Shown here piece by piece: positions 33,828 to 45,779 of a stretch of 64,000 nucleotides of DNA. Location: assembly GCF_018446385.1 (NCBI RefSeq), contig NC_056004.1, forward strand, positions 11,374,767 to 11,438,766. The letters are read 5' to 3'. The stretch comes from Zingiber officinale (lineage: Eukaryota > Streptophyta > Magnoliopsida > Zingiberales > Zingiberaceae). The first letter of the stretch is position 1. Each line of letters starts with the position of its first letter. The position numbers were made by a program, and so were the translations under genes. Under the pieces are notes generated by a model that saw nothing but the letters and a program-made list of their open reading frames with translations, made no database searches and was not told the origin of the DNA.

Positions 33828-33844
33828 TATAAGGTATGGGGTAT
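33828..33844 (+). other. Polypurine tract region of the inner gypsy
   Basis: ATAAGGTATGGGGTAT lies directly before the 3' LTR, shortly after GTTCGGGGACGAAC, which is a usual sight near the end of Tekay-type elements. Confidence 0.6.
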
Positions 33845-36188
33845 TGTAACGCCCGAAAATTCTCAAAACTATATTAGAAATATGCTATGATTTTTCTGGA
33901 ATTTTTAGATATTTTTCCGGAATTTTCCAAGTAGCTGAAGTAGCAAAAATAATTAGTAACGAAAATAGCCTAAGCGGGAATCGAACCCGAGACCTATGGT
34001 GTAAGGGATAATGTTAGTAACCAGTTGAACCCAGCAGGGCCGTGCTGAAAGAAAGAGGAATCAATTATATTTATATTAGAGTTGGGCCTAGTTACCCACT
34101 TAATATAAATAAGAACTTAAGTTGGGGTGTGGTTTATTTTCAAGTTGGTTCGGCAATTCCTCCTCACGAAAACCTCACGCCACTTTCCCTCTCCAAACCC
34201 TCAACGCCGAACACCCCTTCTCCTCTCCTTCTCTCGGCGCCAACCAAGAACCAACCTAGGGTTCTTTCTCTAGGGCCATAGGAGGACCTTCCGGCGACAT
34301 CTCCGACACGAGACGGTCCATCTCCGCGAGAGGAACGCGAAGACGTGAACGGATCGTCGAGAGGATCAGTTTTCCGGAAAACCTAGCGGATAGAATCGTA
34401 AGAAAAACCTTGCGATTGAGGTAAGAAACCCCTCACCTGCAGTATAATTGCTCTCGCTTGTTAGTTTTAGCGTTAGTTCAGTAGTTTTACAGTTTTCAGT
34501 TTTAGGGTGTGCTTTTAGTGCACACCAAGCATTCGGTAGAATGCCTAGTTCAGAAGGATGCACCAGTAGGCGTCCTAACAGTATGTAAAATGTACTAGAA
34601 ACATTTTATTCAGTTTATTATCAGTTACTACAGCTATATGGATCAGATATCCATTGGGTGGGCTCCCACAGTAGCCTCTAGGTTCAGATAACCTAGAACA
34701 GCAAAGTAAAATAAAACAGTATTCAGTATTTTACTTTTATTCAGTTGGCACTGTACTTGGATCAGATATCCATGGGCTGGACTCCCACAGTCGTCCCTAG
34801 GTTCAGATAACCTAGTAACCCTACTGGATTCGGAACTTGTAATCCTGGGTCTCGTAGGGATGCGCGCACAGTAAGTACAGTTGCCAGGGCCCAACAGCAT
34901 GTTTAGTATTTTTCATCTATTATATGTATAGTTTTCAAATTTGAAACCAGTGATGAGAACACTAATTTAGCTTTCAGTTCAGTTCAGGTTCAGTTTACAT
35001 GATTTGAGTTCATGTACAGATTTAGATATATGCTTGATTAGTTCAGTTTCATGCTCAGTTTATAAGTATGCCATGATCAGTTTAAAGCATGTTCAGTTTA
35101 TATGTTATGCCATGCTTTGTGTGATACCATGCCATGCCATGCTTGCATAATCAGTATATTTTTCAAACAGCATGATTTAAAATCATACTTGCATCGTATG
35201 CATGATTTATTGAGGTAGATGGTTTCTTATTAAGCTTATTGGCTTATAGATACTACTTTTCTTATAATGCAGATACCGGTAAAAGAAAAGTGGATTAGCG
35301 GAGGCTGGAGGGCGATGCTACGATGATGTGTGTGTGCAAGGGGTCTGGAATAAAGATCCTTGGGATCTATACGCTTTTATTTCAGTTTTAGCACTTATCA
35401 TGTCTAGTTTCATACTTAGTCTTGTTACTAATTGTTCTAGCTTAGTAACTATGTCGTGTTTAGCTTATCATGTTTAGAACATTAGTACTTACATGCTAGA
35501 ATGTATTTCTATTGTTTTAGAACTATTGTGTGATGTTTTGGCACGCCAAAGTGCTGAAATCAGAACTCTCGAGTGAAATCAGACACTGATCGGTCTCCAG
35601 ACCGATCAGGGTCTGAGCTGTTCCACTGGATCGGTCAGCCGACCGATCCAGCGGGATACAGTATGCTACTGTATCCTCCTGGATCGGTCAGCCGACCGAT
35701 CCAGCTCGATACAGTAGCCTCGGAGGAAATTTCCAGGTGCTTGGATCGGTCAGTCGACCGATCCAGACATACCTGGATCAGTCTGCCGACCGATCCAGAA
35801 GTGTACAGAATCGCGATTTCCAGGTACCTGGATCGGTCAGCCGACCGATCCAGACATACCTGGATTGGTCCGTAGACCGATCCAGCAGGGCACAGAATCG
35901 TAGTAAGTCTGATCGATCCGTGGATCGATCAGCAGCTAGCTGGGAAGTTAGTTTTGAGTTCCTAGCTCAGATGGGAGGTCAAGTATCCTCCTTAGCACAT
36001 GTACACCAATCAGAAAGGGTCCTGAATCCTTCCTTATAATAGTATGGGTCTATCAGTTGTCAGATTAACAGAGTCAGATAGTGAAATTTTTATTTCACCC
36101 AGTTTTCCGCATAGTACGACACAGTAGTTTCAGTAGTTAATGTAGCGATCCGGCTCACAGCCTAGTACCCAGGAGTTGGGTCGTTACA
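33845..36188 (+). repeat. 3' LTR of the inner gypsy
   Basis: 2344 bp, nearly identical to 26774-29111. Differences include one rather than two GGTTCAGATAACCTAG copies near 34680, and complete palindrome units near 35625-35710. It ends GGGTCGTTACA, followed by the duplication GAGCG (36189-36193). Confidence 0.95.
35588..35930. repeat. Palindrome array, second LTR copy
   Basis: Eight GATCGGTC...GACCGATC-type units. Units two and three are perfect here, while the corresponding stretch at 28590-28630 is degraded or shortened. Confidence 0.9.
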
Positions 36189-36193
36189 GAGCG

Positions 36194-38219
36194 CAATGCT
36201 CTCAACTCCCGGTACGCGATGACGGGGAGGGATCCCGGCTGCAACCCCGCTGTATCGTGCTACCCATGAGCACCCCGGCGGTGCACCACCGAGCAACCTG
36301 CCATACACACCCTGAGTGCTTTGCCACTACCCATGCAGTGGGCACGCTGTGTGCAGGCCCTCATGTAGCCGGCCGACGAGCTCAACAATAATGGAGTCGT
36401 CAATCGCCCAGCATGCAATCATGCAATATGGTGCATGCGGCTACAGTATGTCATACCTGGACATATCCTCCTCCATATGTGTAGGTGCCAAAAATATAAA
36501 CACATATATATCCAGAATAGTATAAGCAACATAAATCCAGCAACATAAGCATGTACCTACAACAACTAATCCAGTGGAAAGTAACACTAAATATACCTAT
36601 CCATCTCCATAAACATATATATACATGGCAAAAGATTAAAGCATCCAATTCTAAAGTAAAGCAACTAATAGAAGAAGCATGTGATAGGTATCAACTAAGC
36701 TAAGACCAGGGAAGAGGTAAATCTACCATCTACCACTAGTAATTATATATAAACTGCACATATCATAAGACACTATCCAGAGATAAGTCAAAGGGTACCC
36801 GCCTCAAATAGAAGGTACAATCACGCCAAATCCAACATCGAGACACCTGTCTTGAATCAAAGTCCTGTGTCAAACAATATATATATTTTATTTAGCTAAA
36901 TCCAAATGAATAGCTAAATAAAATCTCTAAAATTAAATTAGGGCAAAACCCTAATCAACACAACCTCAATCTACATAATTAAATCTAACGGTCAATTAGG
37001 GTTAGTTACCTAATCCCTAATCACCAATAGATTAGAAATCTAAACTTAGATTAAATCTAATAGTTGACTACGGTTAAGTGTCTTAACCCTAATTATTCCA
37101 TTAGATTAATCTAAGCAATTAAATCTAATCACAATCAACATAACCCTAATTCAAATCTACACATGATTAACAACTAATTACACTAATCATGTATCAATTC
37201 CTTGTTCCTTACCTCAATCCCAGCTACTAGAGAAAGCGCTGTCGGAACAAAGAAAACCTCACAGTAAACAGAACTCACCTCACAGATCGTATAAAGAGAA
37301 GCAATCAACAAGCAGATCACTGATCTCAAATCAAGCAATCCAAGACATCAACCAACCCTTCAAGCCTCTGCCCAACAACTCAATTGATCCCATCATCATC
37401 AACCGAAACCTAAATCAACCACGAGAAGATGAGGATCAAGGATAGAGTATTGGTAACAGAGAAGAAGACCTAAGCTTACCTCAATCGATTGTCTCCAGAA
37501 AATGTCACCCAATCCGATCCATGAAGCAACGTACCAGGAATTCTTCTGCCCCCAAATCAACAAGAACGAAGATTGGATCCAAGATCTGATCTAGGATCGC
37601 TGACCATTAGAGAGTAAGAGAGCAGAATCAAGGAAGAACTCAAAGCTAGGGCACAAATCCGAGCAATGGAAAAGAGGAAAGATCGGTCGCTTACCCTCAA
37701 GACCCTAATGTTCTCTTCACACCGGCGATCGGATGGCAAAGACTCGACCCAGTGGCGTCGAATTGGGGAAGGAAGGTCGGCAGTCTGCTAGAGAAGACGC
37801 GACATCGTGTCTATGATCCGGAGAGGAATAGATCCGCCCGGATCTGAGCTCAATAGCCGCCGATGCCGATAGAGGAAATCGCCGGAGCTGGAAACCCCAA
37901 TCCTTCCGGCGCCGCTTGTCCACGAGAGAGAGAACAGAGAAGGAAAGGGTCGGGGAAGAGAGTCGGGGAAGGAGAGGAAATAGAATCGGGCTCGGCGTTT
38001 TGGGGGAGAAGGAATAAAAGAAAAGGAATATATAATAAAACTTTTCCTCACTTAAACGGGTATCCTAAACAGGCTTTATCCGCGCCCGAAATTAATCCCC
38101 TCAAAACTCGTCGTACGAGCTCCGAAAAATTCCTAGAAAATTTCTAAAAAATTCCTGAAAAAATTCTATAAGGCTATTTTCCAAATAACCCTATTAATTA
38201 AATTTTCCGAGATCTCACA
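36194..38219 (-). repeat. 5' LTR of the outer gypsy, second segment
   Basis: It continues 25705-26773 and matches 19408-21431, ending TCTCACA before the duplication GTTAG. The reverse-strand TATATATT box lies near 38027-38034. With the first segment it makes about 3095 bp, matching the 3092-bp partner. Confidence 0.92.
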
Positions 38220-38224
38220 GTTAG

Positions 38225-39900
38225 CTTTTAAATTTTATTGTTTTTTTTGTTTAACTAACTTAAACCACCTAACTCTCCCCCTTTGGCATTCATCAAAAAA
38301 TCAACATAGAACAAACGATAAATGAACATGCAAGGAAGGCTACAAATGTAAGTCAGATTGACTTGGGGGAGTTGAAAACATAGAATATTTTATCTTAGTT
38401 AAAAAATAACTAAGTTTTAAAGCTTTAGAAAGATAACTTTTGAACTTGTAAAAATTTTAAAATTTACAAATGTAACCTAATTTTTGAAATAAGCTTGGCA
38501 AACATAATTTTCAAATATAGCATTTTTATAAAAAAAAATGATTATTAGGGCTAAGTCCAATTTTCAAATCAAGTTTTCAATGAGATTTTATTTTTCAAGA
38601 CTCAGTTTGTAAAATCCAACTTTCAAAACTAACTTTTGAAACTAAGTAAAATCTCTTTTCAAACCTAAGTTTGTAACCTCCAATTTTCAAAATAAATTTT
38701 CAAAAATTTGTTTTTAAAACCAAGTAGCATATAATTTTCGAAATGAAGTATGAGAAAGCTAAGTTGCAAAACTGAGTAAAGGCTATTTTTCAAAATTAAG
38801 CTTGTAAAATTCAATTTTCAAACATAAGTTTGTAAGTTCCAAATTTCAAAACTAATTTTATTATATTTTCAAAATATATTTGAAAATTTAAAATTTCAAA
38901 ACTAAGTAAAATCTAATTTTCAAAATCAATTTTCAAAACTAAGTTGGATCCAATTCTTAAAAACAACTTAGTTTTATATGAGTTAGTTTTCAAACATATT
39001 GAAAATATTTTTAAGAAAATATTTTCCAAAAACAAATTTCAAAATAAAGGGAAAATTAGTATGAAGATAATTAAATCTCCCCCTAAACATGACATAATTT
39101 TTTAAGTAAATATATTAAAAAAAATTGGACCTCCCTCTGAATTTGATATTCCCTTAATTTATTACTCTCTCTTTATTTATCTTTCCCTAATTTTATTTCT
39201 CCCCCTGAATTTATTACTCCCCCTTAATTTAACCATAAGGTTTGGGTATGTTAAAATTTGCAGCCTTAACACATTTTTGTACCTAATTGTTTTAGGAGAT
39301 TTAATAATACTTATATTATTTATATAATTATTTCTATATCCTTTGTATAATTGTTCATTTAAGTTTGGTTAATCAATTATTCTAAAAATAATTGACTTTA
39401 GATTCAGGTGTAATAAGTTAAACTTTAGTTTAAGGTTAAATAAGATAATTTGTTATTAAATCAATAACAATTAATCATTATCAATAATTTATTGATTAAA
39501 TTTTACTTGATTTAATAATTTAAAATAATTTAAATTTTATATTAATTGATTGGGTTGATTAATGAAAGTGTTAGTTATAATTTAACTATTCAATTACTTT
39601 CTTTTATGTAGGATTAAATTGTTTAAGGTTAGTAGTAATTTGAAGTTAAATTTATTAAGGTTATTTAACAAAGTTAAGTAAGGTTAAATTAAGTCAATCT
39701 TTAATTTTGTTTTAATTAAAATAGTTAAAATTTTCATTAATATTTTAATGTAAAGTCAAGGTTGATTAAAAAAGATTTAGGGTCAATTTAATGTATTTAA
39801 TTAGGTTAAATCTAGCTCCTAATCACCTTAGTTCCCAACTAAGGTTAGACTTAAACAATAACTTAATTAAGTTTAAAGTTTAAATCATTTTATAAAATAT
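38225..39900 (-). other. AT-rich interior of the third gag-only-type element
   Basis: It resumes after the gypsy insertion with a TCTCCCCCTTTGGC stretch. Degenerate words such as TTTTCAAAACTAAG and AATTTTCAAA are repeated many times (38400-39060), and CTCCCCCTGAATTTATTACT repeats follow near 39130-39230. No coding frame is supported. Confidence 0.6.
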
Positions 39901-41340
39901 CTAACTTTTAAAATATTGTTAGTATTAAAAAAATAAAATAATGTTAAAGAAATTTAAGATGATTTAAAGAAATTCTAAAATTAGTAAAAGGATTTTAAAA
40001 TACATTTTAACATGTTTTTTAAGGTTTTTAAAAGAATTTTTAAAATAATTTTGTAAAATGATTTTGAAAAGTTTTTAATAGAATTTTTTTAAAAAAAATT
40101 AAAGTTTTTTTTAAAAGATTATTTAGAATAATTTAAAAGCGATTTTAAAAAGAAGTTTTTTTTAAAGAAAATTAAAATGAATTTTTAAAATAATTTTAAA
40201 ATGAATTTTTTTAAAAAATATTAAAAAGAATTTTTTAAAGAATTATTAAAATGAATTTTTAAAATAATTTTAAAAATTAATTTTTAAAATTAATTTTTTA
40301 AAATATTTTTATAATGAATTTTTAATGAATTTTTAAAATGAAGTTTTAAAATGAATTTTAAAATGAATTTTTAATGAATTTTGAAAATGAATTTCTAAAA
40401 TAAATATGTAAAGAATTTTTAAAATGAATTTTTAAAGAATTTGAAAAATGAATTTTTAAAGTATTTTTTAAATGATTTTTTTTTAAACAAAATGAATTTT
40501 CAAAGAATTTTCAAAATCCATTTTTAAAGAATGTTTAAAATGAATTTTTAAAGAATGTTCATAATGAATTTTTAAAATTATTTTTTAATGAATTTTTAAA
40601 ATGAATTTTAAAAGTATTTTTAAAATTAATATTTATAATGTATTTTTAATGATTTTTAAAATGAATTTTTAAAGAATTCTTAAAATGATTTTTTTAAAAA
40701 AGAATTATTGAAATGAATTTTTTTAATATATTTTTAAAATGAATTTTTAAACAATTTTTAAAATGAATTTTTAAAGAATTTTTAAAATGAATTTTTAAAG
40801 TATAGTTTTAAAATGAATTTTTAAAAGTGTTTTTAAAGGGATTTTTAAAATACTTTTTATAAATAATTTTTAAAATATTTTTTTAAAAGGATTTTTAAAA
40901 TGTTTTTAAAATAATTTTAAAAAAATTTTAAAAGTATTTTTAAAATGTTTTTATAAATAATTTTTTAAAAGAATTTTGAAAAGGATGTTTAAAATATTTT
41001 TAAAATTATTTTTTTTAAAAGAATTTAAAAAGGATATTTTTAAATGTTTTTATTAATAATTTTTAAAAGGATTTTTTAAATTGTTTTAATAAATATTTTT
41101 TAAAATTATTTTAGAAATTATTTTTTAAAATTTTTTTATAAATATTTTTTAAAAGAATTTTTAAAAGGATTTTTTTAAATGTTTTTTTAAATAATTTGTA
41201 AAATAATTTTATTATAAAAGGATTTTTAAAATGATTTTAAAATTATTTTTTAAAATAATTTTTAAAATGTTTTTAAAATGTTTTTAAAATAATTTTTAAA
41301 ATAATTTAAAAAAAAAATCTATGTTAAATTAATAATTTTT
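39900..41340. repeat. Extremely AT-rich degenerate array (TTTTTAAAATGAA)
   Basis: About 1.4 kb with very few G and almost no C. Units of 13-20 bases are built on TTTTTAAAATGAA or TTTTTAAAGAA, with many TTTAAA self-complementary cores. It lies in the body of the third gag-only-type element, so it was probably expanded there. Assembly errors are possible in such sequence. Confidence 0.85.
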
Positions 41341-41864
41341 TGGTTAAAATAACTTTTGAAGTTAATTTAATTTAACATAATTTTTTAGAGAATTTTTTAA
41401 TTTAAAAAATTTTAAATTGAATTTTTTATTATATTTAATTTGATTTGGTTTAGGTTAGATTCGATTCAATTTGGTTCGTTTCGATTCGGTTTGATTTGAT
41501 TTGATTCAATTTGATGTCCTTAGTCATCTCACCCGATCTATTTTTAAATCAGGGATACTTATAATTTTTGTGAGATGAATTAGTTTAAATTTTAGGGTTT
41601 GGTTTAACTTTGATTCAGGTTTTTGCTTTAGGCTCAGCAAATAGACATTCTTCGGATAAACTTCTGGCTATAGTGAGTCACTTGGGCATCATTAAAGTAA
41701 TTATGCCTTCGAGGTTTTCCAAAGAGTCCTATCCACTGAACTTAGTATAAAATCTTGGTCTAATTAGTTAGGATCCATAAAGGGTAGCTTCGGTTAGTTT
41801 CACTAAGCCAAATGCACCAGGTCGAAGCCATATCTTCTTAGACATGCATAGACATAGTTTCTCT
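41341..41864. other. Interior of the gag-only-type element before the solo LTR
   Basis: A TTGATTTGATTTGATTC-type short repeat (41450-41515) is followed by moderately complex sequence (41620-41860). No supported gene. Confidence 0.5.
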
Positions 41865-44444
41865 TGTTAGAATATATACTAAAAGTCTAGCTTTTGTATA
41901 AACACTTAGTTTGAAATAAGAATCACATTGGTCAAATATCTATATTTATGTTAAATGCAGTTGTCCATTTAATTTATATTGTAGATAACATGGTGTGAGG
42001 TGCCACATAAAAGATTATATTATCAGTTCCTTATAAATTATAAATAGTAGCTCATAACCAAGATGGAATGGGACAAACCATTGGAGTGGTTGTAGTGTAA
42101 TTTGGTATTAGTTTATCATAACTATAAAATTACACTAGTACACTAGGTGTGTATTGAGAAGAACCATTTGAGGTAGTTCTTTTTATACTGACTTAATAAA
42201 AGAACAAGACCTCAGTTATTATGGAAGTGTGTACTCTTAATCCCGATATAACAACAAGCATGTATACTTAGTATTTATTTCTTTGACTTATCAATGGGTG
42301 AGATTTAGCTCGTTAAATCAAAAGGCCCGATGGGTTGGGAAATAATATTATTTATATGGTGTGTTGTTGGTTATAAAAGAACACTATGCCCTAGAGATCT
42401 AGGTTGATGATGTTCCTAAGATGAGCTCATAAGGATTGTCATGTAAACCCTGCAGGTGGACTTAGTCCGACATGACAATAAAGTTGAGTGATACTATTCT
42501 TGGAGCTAGATATTAATTGAGTGAGTGTCAGTAACTCATTTAATTAATGGACATTCGATATCTTAAACACAGGGAGATTAATACACTCATAATAAGAAGG
42601 AGCCCATAATATAATTTGGGATTGGTGCGGTAGTTCAATAATAACTCTTTAGTGGTATGAGTTATTATTGATGAACTTGAGTTGGGTGTTCGGGGTGAAT
42701 ACAAGAATCTCAATCTCATCGGGACACCAAAACTAATTTCTCCTCTCGGTCCCTGTTGTAGCCTCTATTAAGCCTTGTATCCACCAAGTTCACTTCTTAC
42801 CCAAGTAATGGGCTGGACACATTCTTGCTTGGAGCAAGGGGGCCGGCCAAGCATCAACTTGGAGCCCAAGAGGTGGCCGGCCAAACCATGCTTGGTGTCC
42901 AAGCATGGGTCCGACCATACCACTAGGACTAAAGGAAGATTTTATTTTTTGTTAAAATCTTTTCTTTTGTAGCCATTCATGAAGGGATTTGAAAGAGAAA
43001 TTTTAATTTTAAAATTTTCTTTTATAGCCATCCCTCATGGTTTTAAAAGAGAGTTTTAAAATTTTAAAATCTTTCCTTTTATAGCTATCTACAAAAGATT
43101 AAATAGAGATTTTAATTTTGTTAAAATCTTTCTCTATTGTAGTTATCTATAATGCTTAAAAGAGATATTTTAATTTTTTGATAAAACTTTCCTTTTTTGT
43201 AACCATGATTTAAAAAGGAGAAGTTTTAATTAATCTTTCCTTTTTTGTAGTTGTCTACATGTTTTAAAAGAGAGATATTAGTTTTAAAACTTTCTTTTAT
43301 TGCCATGTACAATAGGAAATTTAAAAAGAGAGATTTTTATTGTTTTAAATCTTTCCTTTTTTGTTTTTGTGTGGCCGACCATGTATTGTTTAAGAGGAAG
43401 TTTTAATTTTTGTTTTAAAACATTCCTTTTTAGTCATTAACAAGGATTAAAAGGATGTTTTAATTTTGTTTTAAAACTTTCCTTTTTTTCCTTGAGCAAG
43501 GATTATAAAAGAGAGGGAGAGGGAGCCTCCATGATAACCCAACTCTATTCTCTCCTCTCTTTTGCTTGGTGTGGCCGGCCCCTTCCTCCCTCTCTCTTTT
43601 CTCTTCTTTAGTCCGACGGCACACCATCCTTTCTTCTCTTCCTTTCTTCTTTCTAAGGTCGGCACTCATCTCTTCGTGTTGGCCGAAACTTGAAAGAATT
43701 GGAGAAGACTCTATCTTGGTAGCCGGTTACTTAGAGAGGAAGAAAAGAGAGAAAGTTTCCTATTTTGGCATCCCTTGGTGGCTCGAGAGTCTTGGAGGAA
43801 AAGAAGTGGTTCGGGTGGATTCCATCTTGGTAGATCATCGCCCACACGACATCCAAGAGAAGGAGAGGAATACAATAGAAGATCAAGAGGTTTTTGTTTA
43901 CAAAGAAAGATATAACTAGTTGTTTTATTCCGCATCATACTAGTTTTTCTTTGTATGGATTTTGAAATACCAAACACAAGAGGCTATTGGTTTTAGGCAA
44001 TCGATTTTATATTTTGATTTTGTGTTTCTTTTATTTTTCGATCTTGTGATTTGATTGTTCTTAGTGGTTAAACCTAGGGTTACTATAAGGAGATTAAATA
44101 TTGAATTTATTTGAAAGGCTTTGTGTAGGAAGTGGTGGATGATCCCATAACCAAGAAGGCCTAGTGCCTCGCCATATTTAACCTAGAAGCTGATCTTTGA
44201 AATAAATATTTAATCAACTTTGTAACATGGGTGGATTTGGATCAATAATGTTAAGCATCGTTTGCGATTCAAGTCTAAACCTCTAAAAACATATAAGTTA
44301 AACTTGGAATCAATAATGTTAAGTTCTATTTGTGATTCCAAGTTTAATTTCTAAAGAACATAATAGGTTGTTAGGAAAGGTTCGGGACTTGTACAAAATT
44401 TTTGTATAGGGGAACCAATACGATATTCCGTGTAGCAACCAACA
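41865..44444 (+). mobile_element. Solo LTR with target duplication TCTCT
   Basis: 2580 bp from TGTTAGAATATATACT to AGCAACCAACA, flanked by TCTCT (41860-41864 and 44445-44449). It matches 45780-48397 along its length but has no primer site or interior next to it. It is therefore a solo LTR left by recombination between two LTRs of one insertion. Short open frames near 43460-43980 are LTR sequence. Confidence 0.9.
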
Positions 44445-44449
44445 TCTCT

Positions 44450-44804
44450 AACGTACTATCATCTAAAATTTTACCAGTACCGTAGGTCAAGTTAAATTAT
44501 TGTCCCTTTCTTACTAGTCCTAATTACCCTACCGGGTAGGTTAGTTTGGTTATCCTATCGGGTAGATTATTTTTGGAGGTACCAACTAGTTTGGAGCCTT
44601 CCCTAAATTATTGATTTTCTATTTAAGATTTTTGTATATTTAATTTGTAAATTTTTAATTTTGAATTAACTAAATTAGTCAAATTGTCCTTCTTTAAAGG
44701 AGTGTATTAATGTTTAAATTTTCATTTAATTTTAATTTTATTAAGTTAATTGAATTATCTTTAATTAATAGCTTATTTTTAATGTTTAAGTTTTTACTAA
44801 TTTT
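44450..44804 (-). other. Sequence downstream of the third gag frame
   Basis: Reverse-strand continuation after the gag stop. AT-rich with GGTAGGTTAG/GGTAGATTA words; no coding signal supported. Confidence 0.5.
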
Positions 44805-45773
44805 TTAATTTGAATTAATTAAATTGTTTGAATTATATTTCTTTAAAGATTTATCTTTTAGACTTTTATTAATTGTTAATTTTGAATTTTCTAGATTATC
44901 TTTCTTTAATATGTTATTTTTAACATTTAATTTTAAGTTTGTTAAATATAGTTTTGATTTTATCCTTATATTTTCTTTGCCTTTTAAGTTGATATGATTA
45001 GTGGAATTTATTAGATTAACCTTATCATTAAAATTTAATTTTTTGTTAATTAAATTATCTTGGGTTTGGATAGGATTTTCTATATTGATATTGTCTAGTT
45101 TATTAAATAATTTATTAAGAAATTTATTAATTTTATCTAGATCAATATTGACCTTGTCATCTTTATGATTTGAATTTTTAGATTTGTTTAGGTTTGAATT
45201 TGAATTTTTATGTTTATTAATTATTTTCAGATTTTCTGTATTTTCTAAATTAATTAGATTTGTTTTATCAGAAAATATCCTAGGGGTATTTTTGCAAGTA
45301 CTGTCAACTATACTATTTTCACATAAATTTTCAGAAATATCCAAATTAACATGCATATTATTTAAACTACTATTAGCAGGGGTATTTTGGTAAATATTAC
45401 TAACCTTGAGCGCAACCTCTAATTTAGTAGGTTTTTTCGTTGGATTTGACTCGAGTCCGGATTCAATTTTGACTTGATCATCTAACTCCAACGGCTCCTC
45501 GTGAAGCTTGGCCAGACAGGTCCAAAACTCGTGGGCATCCTTGAATTTTCCTATCCTACAATTAGCTTTGTTATGTAATAAATTTGAAATTAATTTTATT
45601 ACCTTTTGGTTTGCTTCTGAGTTTTGTGTTAGTCTTCTCTGTGCCAAGCCACTATAAAAGTCGTTCATGGAGATGAAGCTTTCCATCTGCATCTTCCACA
45701 AATTGAATTCATGCCTCTCCTATATCTCATATGGAGGTGGTTCATTGATGCTCCGTCCTTCTAGAAGAGACAT
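44805..45773 (-). pseudogene. Gag-like protein of the third gag-only-type element
   Basis: It starts at ATG 45773 (SLLEGRSINEPPPYEI); a TAG follows after 17 codons. The frame then continues through the gag core (QNSEANQKVIKLISNLL, RIGKFKDAHEFWTCLAKLHE), which parallels the other two gags. The C-terminal half is strongly Asn/Lys/Leu-rich low-complexity sequence (residues about 110-298 counted from the Met at 45701), with no zinc knuckle before the stop at 44805. The LTR at 45780 sits seven bases upstream of the start, separating gag from its own 5' LTR. Confidence 0.75.
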
Positions 45774-45779
45774 TGGTCT

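Larger units (their letters stand above)
26774..36188 (+). mobile_element. Inner Tekay-like gypsy (chromovirus) element
   Basis: A 9415-bp element with LTRs 26774-29111 and 33845-36188 (start TGTAACGCCCG, end GGTCGTTACA), a Met-tRNA primer site, gag-pol on the forward strand and a polypurine tract. It is flanked by GAGCG on both sides. It sits inside the LTR of the outer gypsy, so it is younger. Frameshifts and stops show it is no longer autonomous. Confidence 0.95.
18340..38219 (-). mobile_element. Tekay-like gypsy (chromovirus) element, split by a second gypsy element
   Basis: LTRs of about 3.09 kb start TGTCACGCCC and end TCTCACA. The whole is flanked by the duplication GTTAG (18335-18339 and 38220-38224). 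The right (5') LTR is interrupted at 26774-36188. Without that insert the element is about 10.5 kb. The interior (21432-25704) encodes a decayed gag-pol on the reverse strand ending in a C-terminal chromodomain-like region. It is itself inserted in the third gag-only-type element. Confidence 0.92.

Noticed and set aside
43460..43977. Short overlapping forward and reverse frames near 43.5-44 kb
   Set aside because: They lie in the solo LTR, in its pyrimidine/purine-rich leader, and similar sequence recurs at 47.4-47.9 kb in the related LTR.
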